A stretch of 64,000 nucleotides of DNA from an uncultured Prevotellaceae bacterium (lineage in GTDB: Bacteria; Bacteroidota; Bacteroidia; Bacteroidales; Muribaculaceae). Under the pieces are notes generated by a model that saw only the letters and a program-made list of their open reading frames with translations, searched no databases and was not told where the DNA came from. Where the stretch lies: positions 372,001 to 436,000 of the forward strand of contig CAJLMA010000001.1 in assembly GCA_905207705.1 (NCBI GenBank), given 5' to 3'. Of this stretch, positions 36,555 through 45,796 are shown piece after piece. The translations under genes and the position numbers were made by a program. Each line of letters begins with the position of its first letter. The first letter of the stretch is position 1.

Positions 36555-38225
36555 TTATTTAATTTTTACGCAACTAACTGCTGATTTCACATATTCCTGA
36601 TTGGAAGGAGTGCTTACATAATCACGGATAGTCGGTTCCATGCCCGAAGTCAATACGTCGGCAGGCAACTGGTAAGCACGACGTGGGTCATCCCATTTCA
36701 AAATGTCATGTCCATTAGCTCCTATGTAATGCTCGATTTCTATGCCAAACCGGCGAATGTCAAACCAACGCATACCAGTGTGGAATGTTTCGATGCGGCG
36801 ATAGTGCAAAACGCATTGCAAATATAGCTCGTTGGCAGGAGTGACCGAATACTTGTCGGAAGGACAAACCTCGTCGATGTGCAACGGTTTAACCATTCCT
36901 TCGGCAGGAGGATTGCTATAGAATGACTCGATAAGTTCACGGGTCAAGTCGGGCATGTCATATTCGGGGTGGGTATTGTTCTGGCGGTTTTCATCCCAAA
37001 TGCGAAGGTCGGCCACGCCACCGTCGATGTCGCCAAGGAATATCTTGGCTTCGGCACGGCAAAGCAAAGTTTCTTCGGCAGTAAATTCAGGACGCACAAT
37101 GTGGGTGTACCCGATTCCTGCAATCTTGTCGGTGTATTCAAACAACTCTCCACAAGTTCCCGGGAAGAACAAACCATATTGCTCTCCGCCCACGATGTAA
37201 ATCTTACCGTCATAACATGGGTGGAAATTGAAATCTTGCCATGTCGGGCCTTGACCGTTGATAGTTGCATTTACGCCTTCACGGTTCCACGCATAACGAG
37301 TACCCACGAGACGTGCGGCAGTCGAAACTGTAGGCAACAGCAAGAAGTTGCTTTGACGCTCCACGCTGATGTAGTATTGGGTTATCTGGTCGGGGTCGGC
37401 AAATGAATGTTGCCAAACGTCGTTCAATGCAGATTGAGCCGGACCAGCTTCACCGCCAAATGCAAGATTGGCATACTTCACAACATTTTCATAATCACGC
37501 TTGAACAGATAGAAACGTGCTGCAAACGCATTGGCTGCCGCAGTGTTGAAGTGATACTTGGGCTGCTCGTAGATAGCATCGTCAATCAAAGGAAGACCTT
37601 CGAGTAAGTCCTTCTCTATATTGTCGTAAACGTCGGCAAGGTTGCCACGGTCGTAAACAGTAGTAAGAGTAGTTTCAGGCTCGGTCATGTAAGGGATACC
37701 TTGCAATTGCTTGCTCAATTCTGGGCCACGGTAAGGCTGACAGAACAGGTTGGCAAGCAAGAAGTGGTGATATGCACGGATGAGCAATGCTTCCCCCTTG
37801 TAAGGAGCAACTTCCTCACCTTGGCCGATACTTTCAAAATAAGGTATGCGGTCGAGTACGGCGTTAGCAACAGCAATGGCATGATAGCATCCTTGCCACA
37901 AAGATGATGGAGAATCTTGTTGCAACGAACTCTCTGCAGGTTCCCATGCAAAAATCTCATTGTCCATACGCTCGAACGGGGCAAGATTGTAACGCATTCC
38001 CGATGCAGGGTCGGGTGAATTGTTGTCGATGATGTTATCGCTCGAAATCTCATTCATTACGCCCACATTGTATTGCATGTACCCGTTGACAAGAAGCATC
38101 TGCAACTGGTCGGGCGTGTTCAGCTCCACACGGTTATCTGGAAGCTTGCTCAAGAAGTCGTCGCAAGAACTGGCAACCGGAGCCAAAGCCAAGAGTGCCG
38201 AATATGCTATATATTTTAATTTCAT
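36555..38225 (-). CDS. susD: SusD/RagB-family outer-membrane lipoprotein
   Basis: 556 residues from MKLKYIAYSALLALAP (the open frame begins at 38249). Lipobox ASSC is followed by DDFLSKLPD, a typical SusD start, and tetratricopeptide-like helices with YHHFLLANLFCQPY and the RAEAKIFLGDIDGGVADL region. It ends QEYVKSAVSCVKIK. SusD proteins form a lid on the SusC barrel and bind the ligand. Located 37 bp after susC. Confidence 0.92.
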   Translation of the reverse strand: MKLKYIAYSALLALAPVASSCDDFLSKLPDNRVELNTPDQLQMLLVNGYMQYNVGVMNEISSDNIIDNNSPDPASGMRYNLAPFERMDNEIFAWEPAESSLQQDSPSSLWQGCYHAIAVANAVLDRIPYFESIGQGEEVAPYKGEALLIRAYHHFLLANLFCQPYRGPELSKQLQGIPYMTEPETTLTTVYDRGNLADVYDNIEKDLLEGLPLIDDAIYEQPKYHFNTAAANAFAARFYLFKRDYENVVKYANLAFGGEAGPAQSALNDVWQHSFADPDQITQYYISVERQSNFLLLPTVSTAARLVGTRYAWNREGVNATINGQGPTWQDFNFHPCYDGKIYIVGGEQYGLFFPGTCGELFEYTDKIAGIGYTHIVRPEFTAEETLLCRAEAKIFLGDIDGGVADLRIWDENRQNNTHPEYDMPDLTRELIESFYSNPPAEGMVKPLHIDEVCPSDKYSVTPANELYLQCVLHYRRIETFHTGMRWFDIRRFGIEIEHYIGANGHDILKWDDPRRAYQLPADVLTSGMEPTIRDYVSTPSNQEYVKSAVSCVKIK

Positions 38226-38262
38226 AATCTTAATCCTATTTTTTAACAAAGAAATCTAAACA

Positions 38263-41200
38263 TTACAAACCAAAACGCAATGTGAACGTAAACTGCTTAG
38301 GTGACGGGATTGCGACACCACCGGCATTCATGAACTCAGGATCTTGACCATTCAACTTCTTGTCGGCATAGATGAGCCACAAGTTAGTAGCCTGCAACTT
38401 GATAGAAGCTGAATTCAAATGCAACTTGCTAAGGATAAGTTCCGGGATATTATAAGTTAACGAAACTTCCTTCAAACGGATGAAATCGCCTTTGGCAACA
38501 CGCTCGGTAGAATAGTTGTAAGCGTTGTAGGCTGTTTCAAGTTCGGGGTCGGCATAATCCTGACGCTTACTTGCGATTACAGGAATATTGGTAAACGCTT
38601 CATCACCCGGCTTGGTCCAACGGTTCTTGAATTCCTTCGGCATTGCAACGTCATCAGAATATTGATTTGAGAATACCGGGTCAAGACGCACCTTGTTTCC
38701 AAACGCATATGTCAAGAACACATTCAATGTGAAATCTTTGTACTTGAACAAGTTTCCGAAACCTCCGGTGATTGTCGGATCGATAGGACCTTCATATTTC
38801 AAGTAACCTGTATTCTTGAATTCCTGCAAGTTGATATCGGAAGTTACGACTTCATTGTTTTCATTAATGAACTGAGGAAGACCTTCTTCATTAAGACCTA
38901 CGAACGGAATCGAGAACAAAGCTCGTTGCGGATAACCTTCAAGGGCGAAACCCGTAGAAGCTACAAGGTCAATTACGGCCGAACTTGTTTCAAGGTCGGT
39001 AATCTCGGTTGTCGCATAAGAGAATGTCCAGTCTGTTGTCCAAGAGAAGTCTTTCGTTTGGATGTTTTCGGTCGACAATGTGAATTCGACACCGTGAGAT
39101 GCCATCGAAGCAACGTTACCATACTTAGAGTTCATACCACCTACACCCGAAGTGTAAATCATACCGATAAGGTCGTAGTTGTTACGAGTGTACCAGTCGG
39201 CAGTCAAGTTGATGCGATTGTTGATGAAACCGAGGTCGACACCGATGTTCAACTCATGCTTCTTTTCATAAGTCAACTCGCTGTTGGCAAGCTGGGTAAG
39301 GTCGATACCCATTTCCATTGCGTTTGACAACGGACGCCATGGACGATACGGGTCGTAAATAGGTTGCGCACTTGCATAGTCGATAGGACCAGCATCGGCA
39401 GTCAACGAATACGAAGCCTTCAGCGTAGCGTGCGAAAGTACAGGATTTTCAAACCATGATTCCTCATGTATGTTCCATGCTCCCGACACGTTCCATGTCG
39501 GCAACCAGCGTGCTTGACGTGTGTTACCCAAGCGGTTGGAACCTTCGTAACGGATAGTACCGTTGGCCGTGTACTTTCCTTCGTATGAATAAGTACCCAT
39601 TGCAAAGAATGCCGCATCGCGGTCGTAAGTATATGTATCGTGGTAGTATTCACCGTTTTCTTCGTTCAATTGCTTGAACAAGTTAGGATCGATGAACGGA
39701 ATGCGACCGTTTTCATAAACAACGCCCCATCCTTGGAAATATTCTTCGTGACGAGTAACCGAGCTGATTTCGGTACCTGCAAACAAGTTCATGATGTGAG
39801 TGTTGTTGAACGTCTTATTATATTGTGCCGTTGCACGGAAGTTATATTGCGACAAACTATTGAGAGTGTGGAACCAGATACCACCCTTTGGAAGCACTGT
39901 CTGTGGCAAGGCAGTCTCATCATCAGGGTCGGTGTACAAATACGGGTTCAAGTCGCGGATTGTAGCATCTTCCGGATCAACACCTGCACGATAAGCGTTT
40001 GCTTGGTTTGAAGAATCCATTACATAATGGTTCTGCTCGGCTTGTTGGAAACGATATGCACCGAGTACGTTGATGTCAAGACCTTGTATCGGAGTCCACA
40101 TCAATTCTCCTTGGAACTTCACATCGGCAATCGCAATGTCTATATAGTTGTTTTCAAGTTCGTGGAAGATGTTGAAATCGGTATAGTTACGAGTATAGAA
40201 CGCATTCGGGTCAAGCGTACGAGACGTATTCATTGCGTAACTGAACGGGTTGATGTCGAAGCTGCGGTTGATAGAACCCGAAACGACATCCACTTCCTGG
40301 CTCAAAGTACCGGGAGCGCGCTGGCTGCGATAAGAGTCGGATGTCAAGAACTTGACGCGCAAGTTGTCCGACAAACGATAAGTTGCATTTGCATTGAAAG
40401 TGTAACGTTGAACGTCGCTCGAAATGCTCCACCCCGGATCGTTCATGAAAGAGAACGAAGTATAGAATGTACCTTTCTCGGTACCGCCCGAGATACTAAC
40501 CGCATGGTTTTGAGTCACATTGTTGTTGAACAACAAGTCAAACCAGTCGGTATTGCGGAATTCAGCATCGCGCAAGAACGCATTCTTTGCAGCTTGAGTG
40601 TTTTCAAGACCGAATTTACCGTTGGCGTATGCGTCGATAAGATCATACATCTGGCCGTAAACACCTGATTCAGAAGCCTGTGCAAGAGATGCAAATTCAA
40701 GCCATCCTTTAGACTCCATTTCCTTGTAAACACCCATCTGCTCTTGCGAGTTCATGATGTTGTAGTCGTTATAGCTTGGCTTGAGGCGCCATGTGAATTC
40801 ACCTGTATAATTGATGCTTGTGTGTCCTGCCCTACCTTGCTTGGTGGTAACAACGATCACACCGGCCATTGCCTTTGCACCATATATTGAAGTTGCCGAA
40901 CCATCTTTCAAGATTTGGAAACTTTCAATATCGTCGGCGTTAAGACCTGCGATAGCCGAAGAAATAAGCGTAACGGCATCGCCCGAAGACAATTCATCAG
41001 CCGAAATTTCAACAGCGTCTTCAAGAATTACACCATCTACCACCCACAGAGGCTTTGAGTTACCATAAATTGATGTCGCACCACGCACGCGGATTTTCGG
41101 TGCAGTACCAAAAGTACCTGATACGTTTTGAACCGACACACCGGCTGCCTTTCCTTCAAGGGCACGGCTTATATCGGCGACACCGTCAAGTTTTGCCTTA

Positions 41201-41580
41201 CTACCATCAATACGTGTAGTGGCACCGGTAAACAATCGTTTGTCCATCTTGGACATACCGGTTACGACTACTTCATCGAGCGTCTGCGCATTTTGTTCCA
41301 AGGTGATCGTCACATCTTCCGACGTAGCCTTGAACTCCTGGCTATCGTATCCGATATAATTCACAATAATTTTTGAATCGTTTGATGGAGCTTTAATTGA
41401 GAATCTACCATCGAGATCGGTCGCCGTAGCTGTATTAGTACCTTTGACCGTGACAGTTGCACCGATAGCCGGCTCGCCGTCATCGCCCTGTATCACAACA
41501 CCTGTCACAGTAATTTGACTGAATGCCGTAAAAGATACGAGGGTTAAAGCAAATAAGACAATTAACTTTCTAAGACCCAT
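38263..41580 (-). CDS. susC: SusC/RagA-family TonB-linked outer-membrane protein
   Basis: 1105 residues. Signal peptide (to about residue 21), CarboxypepD_reg-like domain (ITVTGVVIQGDDGEPAIGAT), TonB-box-like segment (LDEVVVTGMSKMDKRLFTGA), plug with IRVRGATSIYGNSKPLWVVDG and GSATSIYGAKAMAGVI, and a large barrel ending KQFTFTLRFGL. It imports the ligand captured by its SusD partner using TonB-ExbBD energy. No ECF sigma/anti-sigma pair or hybrid two-component gene is adjacent, so the usual polysaccharide-locus regulators are missing here. The metallohydrolase neighbour suggests a peptide or glycopeptide substrate. Confidence 0.95.
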   Translation of the reverse strand: MGLRKLIVLFALTLVSFTAFSQITVTGVVIQGDDGEPAIGATVTVKGTNTATATDLDGRFSIKAPSNDSKIIVNYIGYDSQEFKATSEDVTITLEQNAQTLDEVVVTGMSKMDKRLFTGATTRIDGSKAKLDGVADISRALEGKAAGVSVQNVSGTFGTAPKIRVRGATSIYGNSKPLWVVDGVILEDAVEISADELSSGDAVTLISSAIAGLNADDIESFQILKDGSATSIYGAKAMAGVIVVTTKQGRAGHTSINYTGEFTWRLKPSYNDYNIMNSQEQMGVYKEMESKGWLEFASLAQASESGVYGQMYDLIDAYANGKFGLENTQAAKNAFLRDAEFRNTDWFDLLFNNNVTQNHAVSISGGTEKGTFYTSFSFMNDPGWSISSDVQRYTFNANATYRLSDNLRVKFLTSDSYRSQRAPGTLSQEVDVVSGSINRSFDINPFSYAMNTSRTLDPNAFYTRNYTDFNIFHELENNYIDIAIADVKFQGELMWTPIQGLDINVLGAYRFQQAEQNHYVMDSSNQANAYRAGVDPEDATIRDLNPYLYTDPDDETALPQTVLPKGGIWFHTLNSLSQYNFRATAQYNKTFNNTHIMNLFAGTEISSVTRHEEYFQGWGVVYENGRIPFIDPNLFKQLNEENGEYYHDTYTYDRDAAFFAMGTYSYEGKYTANGTIRYEGSNRLGNTRQARWLPTWNVSGAWNIHEESWFENPVLSHATLKASYSLTADAGPIDYASAQPIYDPYRPWRPLSNAMEMGIDLTQLANSELTYEKKHELNIGVDLGFINNRINLTADWYTRNNYDLIGMIYTSGVGGMNSKYGNVASMASHGVEFTLSTENIQTKDFSWTTDWTFSYATTEITDLETSSAVIDLVASTGFALEGYPQRALFSIPFVGLNEEGLPQFINENNEVVTSDINLQEFKNTGYLKYEGPIDPTITGGFGNLFKYKDFTLNVFLTYAFGNKVRLDPVFSNQYSDDVAMPKEFKNRWTKPGDEAFTNIPVIASKRQDYADPELETAYNAYNYSTERVAKGDFIRLKEVSLTYNIPELILSKLHLNSASIKLQATNLWLIYADKKLNGQDPEFMNAGGVAIPSPKQFTFTLRFGL

Positions 41581-42155
41581 AAGTACTTTTAAATTAATAA
41601 GAATAAATTCACTAAAAAACAGAAAAATGCGTACAAATTCACGCTTCTACACAAATCATCATCCCTAAAACTATTAAGTGTGATGGCGACAGTTTGTTTG
41701 TAATTTGTGATGTTATGCTATACATTTGCTTTTGCCATGAATGAATAGCTATCTTTTCGCATTTTTATTGTGCGCAAAGTAAACACATTTTACCGAAAAT
41801 ACCCAACTTTTTTCTAAAAAAATTATGAGTATAAAACACTTCGAAACAACATTTCGCTAAAAAATAAAGAAAAAAAGCTAATCAATTACAATCTGTAAGC
41901 AAAATATCACTTTGACATCGACACAAATGCCATTATTAATGTGAAAAAAGATTCCATTTTGTTACATAAATGAGATATTATTAACACGCATGAGTTAAAT
42001 TTCTTAATTACAAGAGAATTGTTTAATAAAAAATGAGAAAATCCGTAACTTTTCGGACATCCGCAAGAGATAAAGTGAATAATCTTGACAGGAAACGTCT
42101 TGGCAATGTATAAAATGAATTGATTCATTTTTTACATATTGCTCTCAACTTTCTT
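41581..42155. other. Long AT-rich intergenic region upstream of susC
   Basis: About 575 bp with no credible gene. No exact TAnnTTTG box is found on the minus strand for susC, so its promoter is not identified; TTACTTTG near 41785 is a one-mismatch candidate. On the plus strand there is a perfect promoter at 41697-41728 and a hairpin AAAATGAA-TTGA-TTCATTTT at about 42114-42133 followed by T, which could end a transcript of some 390 nt. Confidence 0.45.
41697..41728 (+). promoter_or_regulatory. Orphan plus-strand promoter upstream of susC
   Basis: TTTG at 41697-41700, exactly 20 nt, TACATTTG at 41721-41728. It points away from susC; the first gene on that strand starts 545 bp later. Confidence 0.5.
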
Positions 42156-42163
42156 TATATTTG
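42156..42163 (+). promoter_or_regulatory. -7 box of the rluA leader ORF
   Basis: TATATTTG, followed 11 nt later by the ATG of the leader ORF. From this box to the GGATGCG at the ATG, 22 of 24 bases equal the engB leader start. No good -33 element is seen at 20 nt. Confidence 0.45.
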
Positions 42164-42174
42164 TATAATATAGG

Positions 42175-42273
42175 ATGCGGTTCAGCATAGCCAAACATAA
42201 AAACGTTGTTTTTTTGTTTGGCTCTACATTCACCTTTCCCTATATTTGCAGAATCATATATAATAAGGTATAA
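42175..42273 (+). CDS. Candidate 32-codon leader ORF coupled to rluA
   Basis: Small open frame beginning MRFSIAKHKNVVFLFG and ending YICRIIYNKV. Its TAA stop shares one base with the rluA ATG (TAATG), the classic layout for translational coupling. It begins 11 nt after a TATATTTG box. Inside it a hairpin GCCAAACA/TGTTTGGC (42190-42222, extended by a further A/T helix) could act as an attenuator or shield. The composition is Phe/Ile/Lys-rich and could also be chance; the conserved start block shared with the engB leader argues for function. Confidence 0.4.
   Translation: MRFSIAKHKNVVFLFGSTFTFPYICRIIYNKV
42217..42248 (+). promoter_or_regulatory. rluA proximal promoter
   Basis: TTTG at 42217-42220, 20 nt, TATATTTG at 42241-42248; full consensus, leader about 20 nt. 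It lies inside the candidate leader ORF. Confidence 0.65.
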
Positions 42274-42974
42274 TGGAAGTTATTTACGAAGACAACCATA
42301 TAATAGTGGTAAACAAGGCTCCGGGAGAAATTGTCCAAGGTGATAAAACCGGCGACAAGCCTCTCAGCGAGCGAATTAAGGAATGGTTAAAAGAAAAATA
42401 TGCCAAGCCGGGAAATGTATTCTGCGGAGTTGTTCACAGGCTCGACCGCCCCGTTGGAGGCCTTGTTGTATTTGCAAAGACGAGCAAGGCGCTTTCGAGA
42501 ATGAACGAAATGTTTCGTAATGGCGATGTCCACAAAACTTATTGGGCAATTACCAAGAATATTCCTTCCGAACAGGAAGCCACTCTTACCCACTATATTA
42601 CTACTCGTGAGAAAATAAACAAATCGTATGCCTCCACTACTCCTAAAGAGGGCGCACTAAAGGCGCAGTTGAAGTACAAAGTCATAGCAAGAAGTGACCG
42701 ATACACTTTGCTTGAAATAAATTTGCTCACCGGGCGCAAGCATCAGATACGCGTCCAGCTGTCGGCAATAGGATGTCCGGTGAAAGGCGACTTGAAATAT
42801 GGTGCCGAGCGCAGCAACCCTGACGGAAGCATAAGTCTGCTGGCTCGGAAAATCCAATTTGTACACCCGATATCAAAAAAAGAAATAAACTTGACAGCTC
42901 CACTGCCCGACGACAAGCTCTGGCAGGTACTTGGACAAATTGCTGAGCAAAATTCAGATGAAAACAAGCACTAA
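42273..42974 (+). CDS. RluA-family pseudouridine synthase
   Basis: 233 residues. The catalytic motif HRLDRPVGGLVVFAKT contains the active-site aspartate, preceded by the YEDNHIIVVNKAPG opening of the family and followed by GRKHQIRVQLSAIGCPVKGD. It isomerises uridine in rRNA or tRNA. No S4 domain is present, so it resembles the RluA/TruC-like short forms; the target nucleotide is unknown. Confidence 0.92.
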   Translation: MEVIYEDNHIIVVNKAPGEIVQGDKTGDKPLSERIKEWLKEKYAKPGNVFCGVVHRLDRPVGGLVVFAKTSKALSRMNEMFRNGDVHKTYWAITKNIPSEQEATLTHYITTREKINKSYASTTPKEGALKAQLKYKVIARSDRYTLLEINLLTGRKHQIRVQLSAIGCPVKGDLKYGAERSNPDGSISLLARKIQFVHPISKKEINLTAPLPDDKLWQVLGQIAEQNSDENKH

Positions 42975-43170
42975 TTTTTTCTGCAACTAAACCTCGCAAG
43001 AATCGAATATTTGCTCACCGCCCCGACAATCGTCAAGAATAATACAACAACACACAGGCAAAACAAGGCAAAATAGCACTGATTATCCTGTTGTTCAAAA
43101 CAATATACAACAATTTCACACCACACACATTCAACTCAGAAAAATCGGAATTGTTATAATTATTTAAAAA

Positions 43171-44286
43171 ATGCATGTCTCGATAATAATAGTAAACTAT
43201 CGCGTCAAATTTTTTTTAGAGCAGACTATCGCCTCCGCACTTGAAGCTTTAAATGGAATCGACGGTGAAATAATAGTTATCGACAATAATTCTGGTGATG
43301 GATCGATGGAATTTATCCGCCACCGATTCGGAGATTTGATAACCATAATCGAGAACAAGGAAAATGTGGGATTTGCTCGAGCCAACAACCAAGGGATAAA
43401 AATTGCCCAAGGCGAGTATATCCTTATTCTAAATCCCGATACAATAATTTGCCACAAGAACATTGCTGATTGTCTTGAATGGATGCGTACCCATGCCGAC
43501 TGCGGCGGCATAGGCGTAAGAATGATTGACGGCAACGGGAAATTTCTTCCCGAGTCAAAGCGCTCGTTCACAACCCCCTGGGTGTCGTTCTGTAAGATTT
43601 TCGGGCTGTCGTCGTTATTCCCTATGTCGCCACGCTTTGCTCGCTACCATCTGCGATACCTCCCTGAAAGGGAAGCACATGCCATAGACATACTGGCCGG
43701 TGCGTTCATGTTCATAAAAGGCGATTTGCTAAAAAAAGTAGGAGGTTTTGATGAAACATTCTTCATGTATGGCGAAGACATTGACCTCTCCTACCGTCTC
43801 ACCATTGAAGGATATAAAAATTATTACTTGCCGACGACAATAATCCACTACAAAGGCGAAAGCACAAAAAAAGATTCAATCAGGTATGTCAAGGTTTTTT
43901 ATGAAGCCATGCTGATATTTTTCAAGAAGCATTTCCCCAACTACAGCATTCCATTCGCCATACTGATAAAAATAGCAATATATGTCCGAGCCTCGGCAGC
44001 TGTCGCTCGTCGCATCGCAACACGCCCATTCTCCAAGAAGAAAAACGGCAACCGCGATTGTCGATGGTGGATAATCAGTTCACAGCCGGAGAAAATAAGG
44101 CAATTGCTTCCTACACAGGCAACAGTTGTCAATGACGAGAGTGCAACCGACATAGTCATTGACAACCGCAACCATGACTATGCCTCGATAATCGACATTA
44201 TCGACAAAAAGGCCGACGACCGTTTGCACTTTCACATATACTCCAATGAAAACAATATGATAATATCACCTAAAATGGCTCTGTAA
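43171..44286 (+). CDS. Family 2 glycosyltransferase
   Basis: 371 residues. GT-A fold starting MHVSIIIVNYRVKFFLEQTI, nucleotide-sugar segment EIIVIDNNSGDGS, metal-binding LILNPDT and acceptor-side motif FMYGEDIDLSYRL. It resembles rhamnosyltransferase/WcaA-like enzymes that act on undecaprenyl-linked glycans. The C-terminal 80 residues are helical and basic with no membrane helix. It overlaps the next gene by one base (TAATG), so the pair is probably co-translated. Confidence 0.92.
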   Translation: MHVSIIIVNYRVKFFLEQTIASALEALNGIDGEIIVIDNNSGDGSMEFIRHRFGDLITIIENKENVGFARANNQGIKIAQGEYILILNPDTIICHKNIADCLEWMRTHADCGGIGVRMIDGNGKFLPESKRSFTTPWVSFCKIFGLSSLFPMSPRFARYHLRYLPEREAHAIDILAGAFMFIKGDLLKKVGGFDETFFMYGEDIDLSYRLTIEGYKNYYLPTTIIHYKGESTKKDSIRYVKVFYEAMLIFFKKHFPNYSIPFAILIKIAIYVRASAAVARRIATRPFSKKKNGNRDCRWWIISSQPEKIRQLLPTQATVVNDESATDIVIDNRNHDYASIIDIIDKKADDRLHFHIYSNENNMIISPKMAL

Positions 44287-44828
44287 TGACTCAGAAAGAA
44301 ATACTTAGTGATGGAATCGTAACTCTTCGCGCTGTGGAATTGAGCGATGTTGACACTTTGTACCGATGGGAAAATGACACCACGCAATGGGTCACCAACA
44401 ACGCATTTGCCCCATACAGCCGAAAACAACTTTGGGACTATGCCAACAACTATGACGGAGACATTTTCAAATCGCGAAACATACGGTTCATGATAGCGAC
44501 CGACGACAATGAAAGTGCAGGCACAGTAGATCTTTATGATTTCGACCCGGTCAACAACAGGGCTTTTGCCGGCATATATATCAGCAAAAACGAACGCGGA
44601 CACGGCTACGCCACCCGCGCCATGAACATACTGCTCGACTATGCCAAAACATGCATCGGGATGAAACAAATAGCAGCAATCACCGATGCAGCAAACAACG
44701 AAAGCATCAACATGCTCGAAAAATGCGGATTCTCATGCTGCGGCTCATTAAAATCTTGGTTCAGGCAAGGCAGCCAATATCGCGACGCCTTGCTATTTCA
44801 GCACATCACAAGCCATGCAAACCATTAA
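44286..44828 (+). CDS. GNAT-family acetyltransferase (RimJ/SpeG-like)
   Basis: 180 residues of the Acetyltransf_3 type: VTLRAVELSDVDTLYRWEND at the start, acetyl-CoA loop NERGHGYATRAMNILLDYA and the NNESINMLEKCGF motif. Similar to enzymes that acetylate ribosomal proteins, spermidine or sugar amines. Coupled to the glycosyltransferase, it may modify the same glycan precursor, but that is inference. Confidence 0.87.
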   Translation: MTQKEILSDGIVTLRAVELSDVDTLYRWENDTTQWVTNNAFAPYSRKQLWDYANNYDGDIFKSRNIRFMIATDDNESAGTVDLYDFDPVNNRAFAGIYISKNERGHGYATRAMNILLDYAKTCIGMKQIAAITDAANNESINMLEKCGFSCCGSLKSWFRQGSQYRDALLFQHITSHANH

Positions 44829-44848
44829 TGCACAGGCATATAAAAACA

Positions 44849-45451
44849 TCAATTCAATGACGCATTAGGCGGGCAATTAAGCCAAATGCGATATTTCTCC
44901 CCCAAATTTGCAACCTGCAAACGCCATGCGGCATTCTCGACTCCCGTCATAACATCGTCGACCGAATAAATCTTTGTCACGGCCCAATCATAGTTATTTA
45001 ATTCTCTCTGCAACTGTCCGCGAATCCATCCGCTATACCCGATAAAAAATCTAATCGTCCCTTCTAACGGTCCTCCCTCCGAAATATAACGCTTTACTTC
45101 ATCAAAATCCCCACCGACATACAATCCGGGAACGACCTCTACCGAATCAGGAATCAAATTACCCAGCGTGTGAAGATAATACAACCGGTCGTTATGCACA
45201 GGTCCGCCTACGAAAACCGGAATATCCTCCGAATCGGGTATGTCCTCAACCAGCTCGTTAAGCGTGTATCCCGATAGCCTGTTTGTCACAAGTCCCATTG
45301 TACCCGATTCCCGAGAATGCTCGATGAGGCACACCACGGCATGGCTGAAACACCCGTCATTCATAAAAGGCACAGCCAGCAACAAATCTCCCGAACGAGG
45401 TTCTGGTTGTGGCAGTTTCACGTTAAATATGTCAGTATTAATTATTTTCAT
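44849..45451 (-). CDS. YqgE/AlgH (UPF0301) family protein
   Basis: 200 residues from MKIINTDIFNVKLPQPEPRSG; the frame extends to 45466 but the extra residues are atypical. Family motifs are GDLLLAVPFMND, FSHAVVCLIEHSRESGTMGLV (in parts), VFVGGPVHNDRLYYLH and FFIGYSGWIRGQLQREL. The molecular role is unsettled; it is structurally an alpha/beta protein found in many Gram-negatives. Convergent with the GNAT gene. Confidence 0.92.
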   Translation of the reverse strand: MKIINTDIFNVKLPQPEPRSGDLLLAVPFMNDGCFSHAVVCLIEHSRESGTMGLVTNRLSGYTLNELVEDIPDSEDIPVFVGGPVHNDRLYYLHTLGNLIPDSVEVVPGLYVGGDFDEVKRYISEGGPLEGTIRFFIGYSGWIRGQLQRELNNYDWAVTKIYSVDDVMTGVENAAWRLQVANLGEKYRIWLNCPPNASLN

Positions 45452-45525
45452 AAGGCACAATAACATTAAAAAGTCTACTTAGGCTCTGCTATACCCCTAT
45501 TACCGAGACGCATCATATATTATGT

Positions 45526-45559
45526 AAATATAGCAAATAAATCGATATTTGCTATATTT
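45526..45559. repeat. 14-bp perfect inverted repeat between yqgE and thrA
   Basis: AAATATAGCAAATA (45526-45539) and TATTTGCTATATTT (45546-45559) around AATCGA. Both flanking genes read away from it, so a terminator role is unlikely; an operator dyad for one or both is plausible. Confidence 0.6.
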
Positions 45560-45689
45560 TCTTCACAATATACTAAAAATTGTCATTTTTTCTTGTATAA
45601 ATCTGCTTAATATCTACTTTTATTCGAAATTTTTACATAATCATTAGTTATTTAAAACACACGCTCCATCTTGTATGACCAAAAAGTAT

Positions 45690-45697
45690 TATCTTTG
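45690..45697 (+). promoter_or_regulatory. thrA -7 box
   Basis: TATCTTTG; a TTG lies 16 nt upstream, shorter than usual. The leader to the chosen start would be about 95 nt. No threonine- or isoleucine-rich leader peptide is visible. Confidence 0.5.
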
Positions 45698-45796
45698 AAT
45701 ATTGAAAGTCATTGTCGAGGTTAAACATACATTAATATATGCACCACGGCTTTGCAATGGAACAGGATTGATAAAAATAACATTTTTACAAGAAAA

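Noticed and set aside
42190..42222. Hairpin taken alone as a terminator for a separate short RNA
   Set aside because: It lacks a trailing T-run and lies inside an open frame that overlaps the rluA start, so the leader-ORF reading is preferred.
45698..45796. Threonine attenuator leader peptide before thrA
   Set aside because: No short ORF rich in Thr or Ile codons and no terminator/antiterminator pair is visible in the leader.
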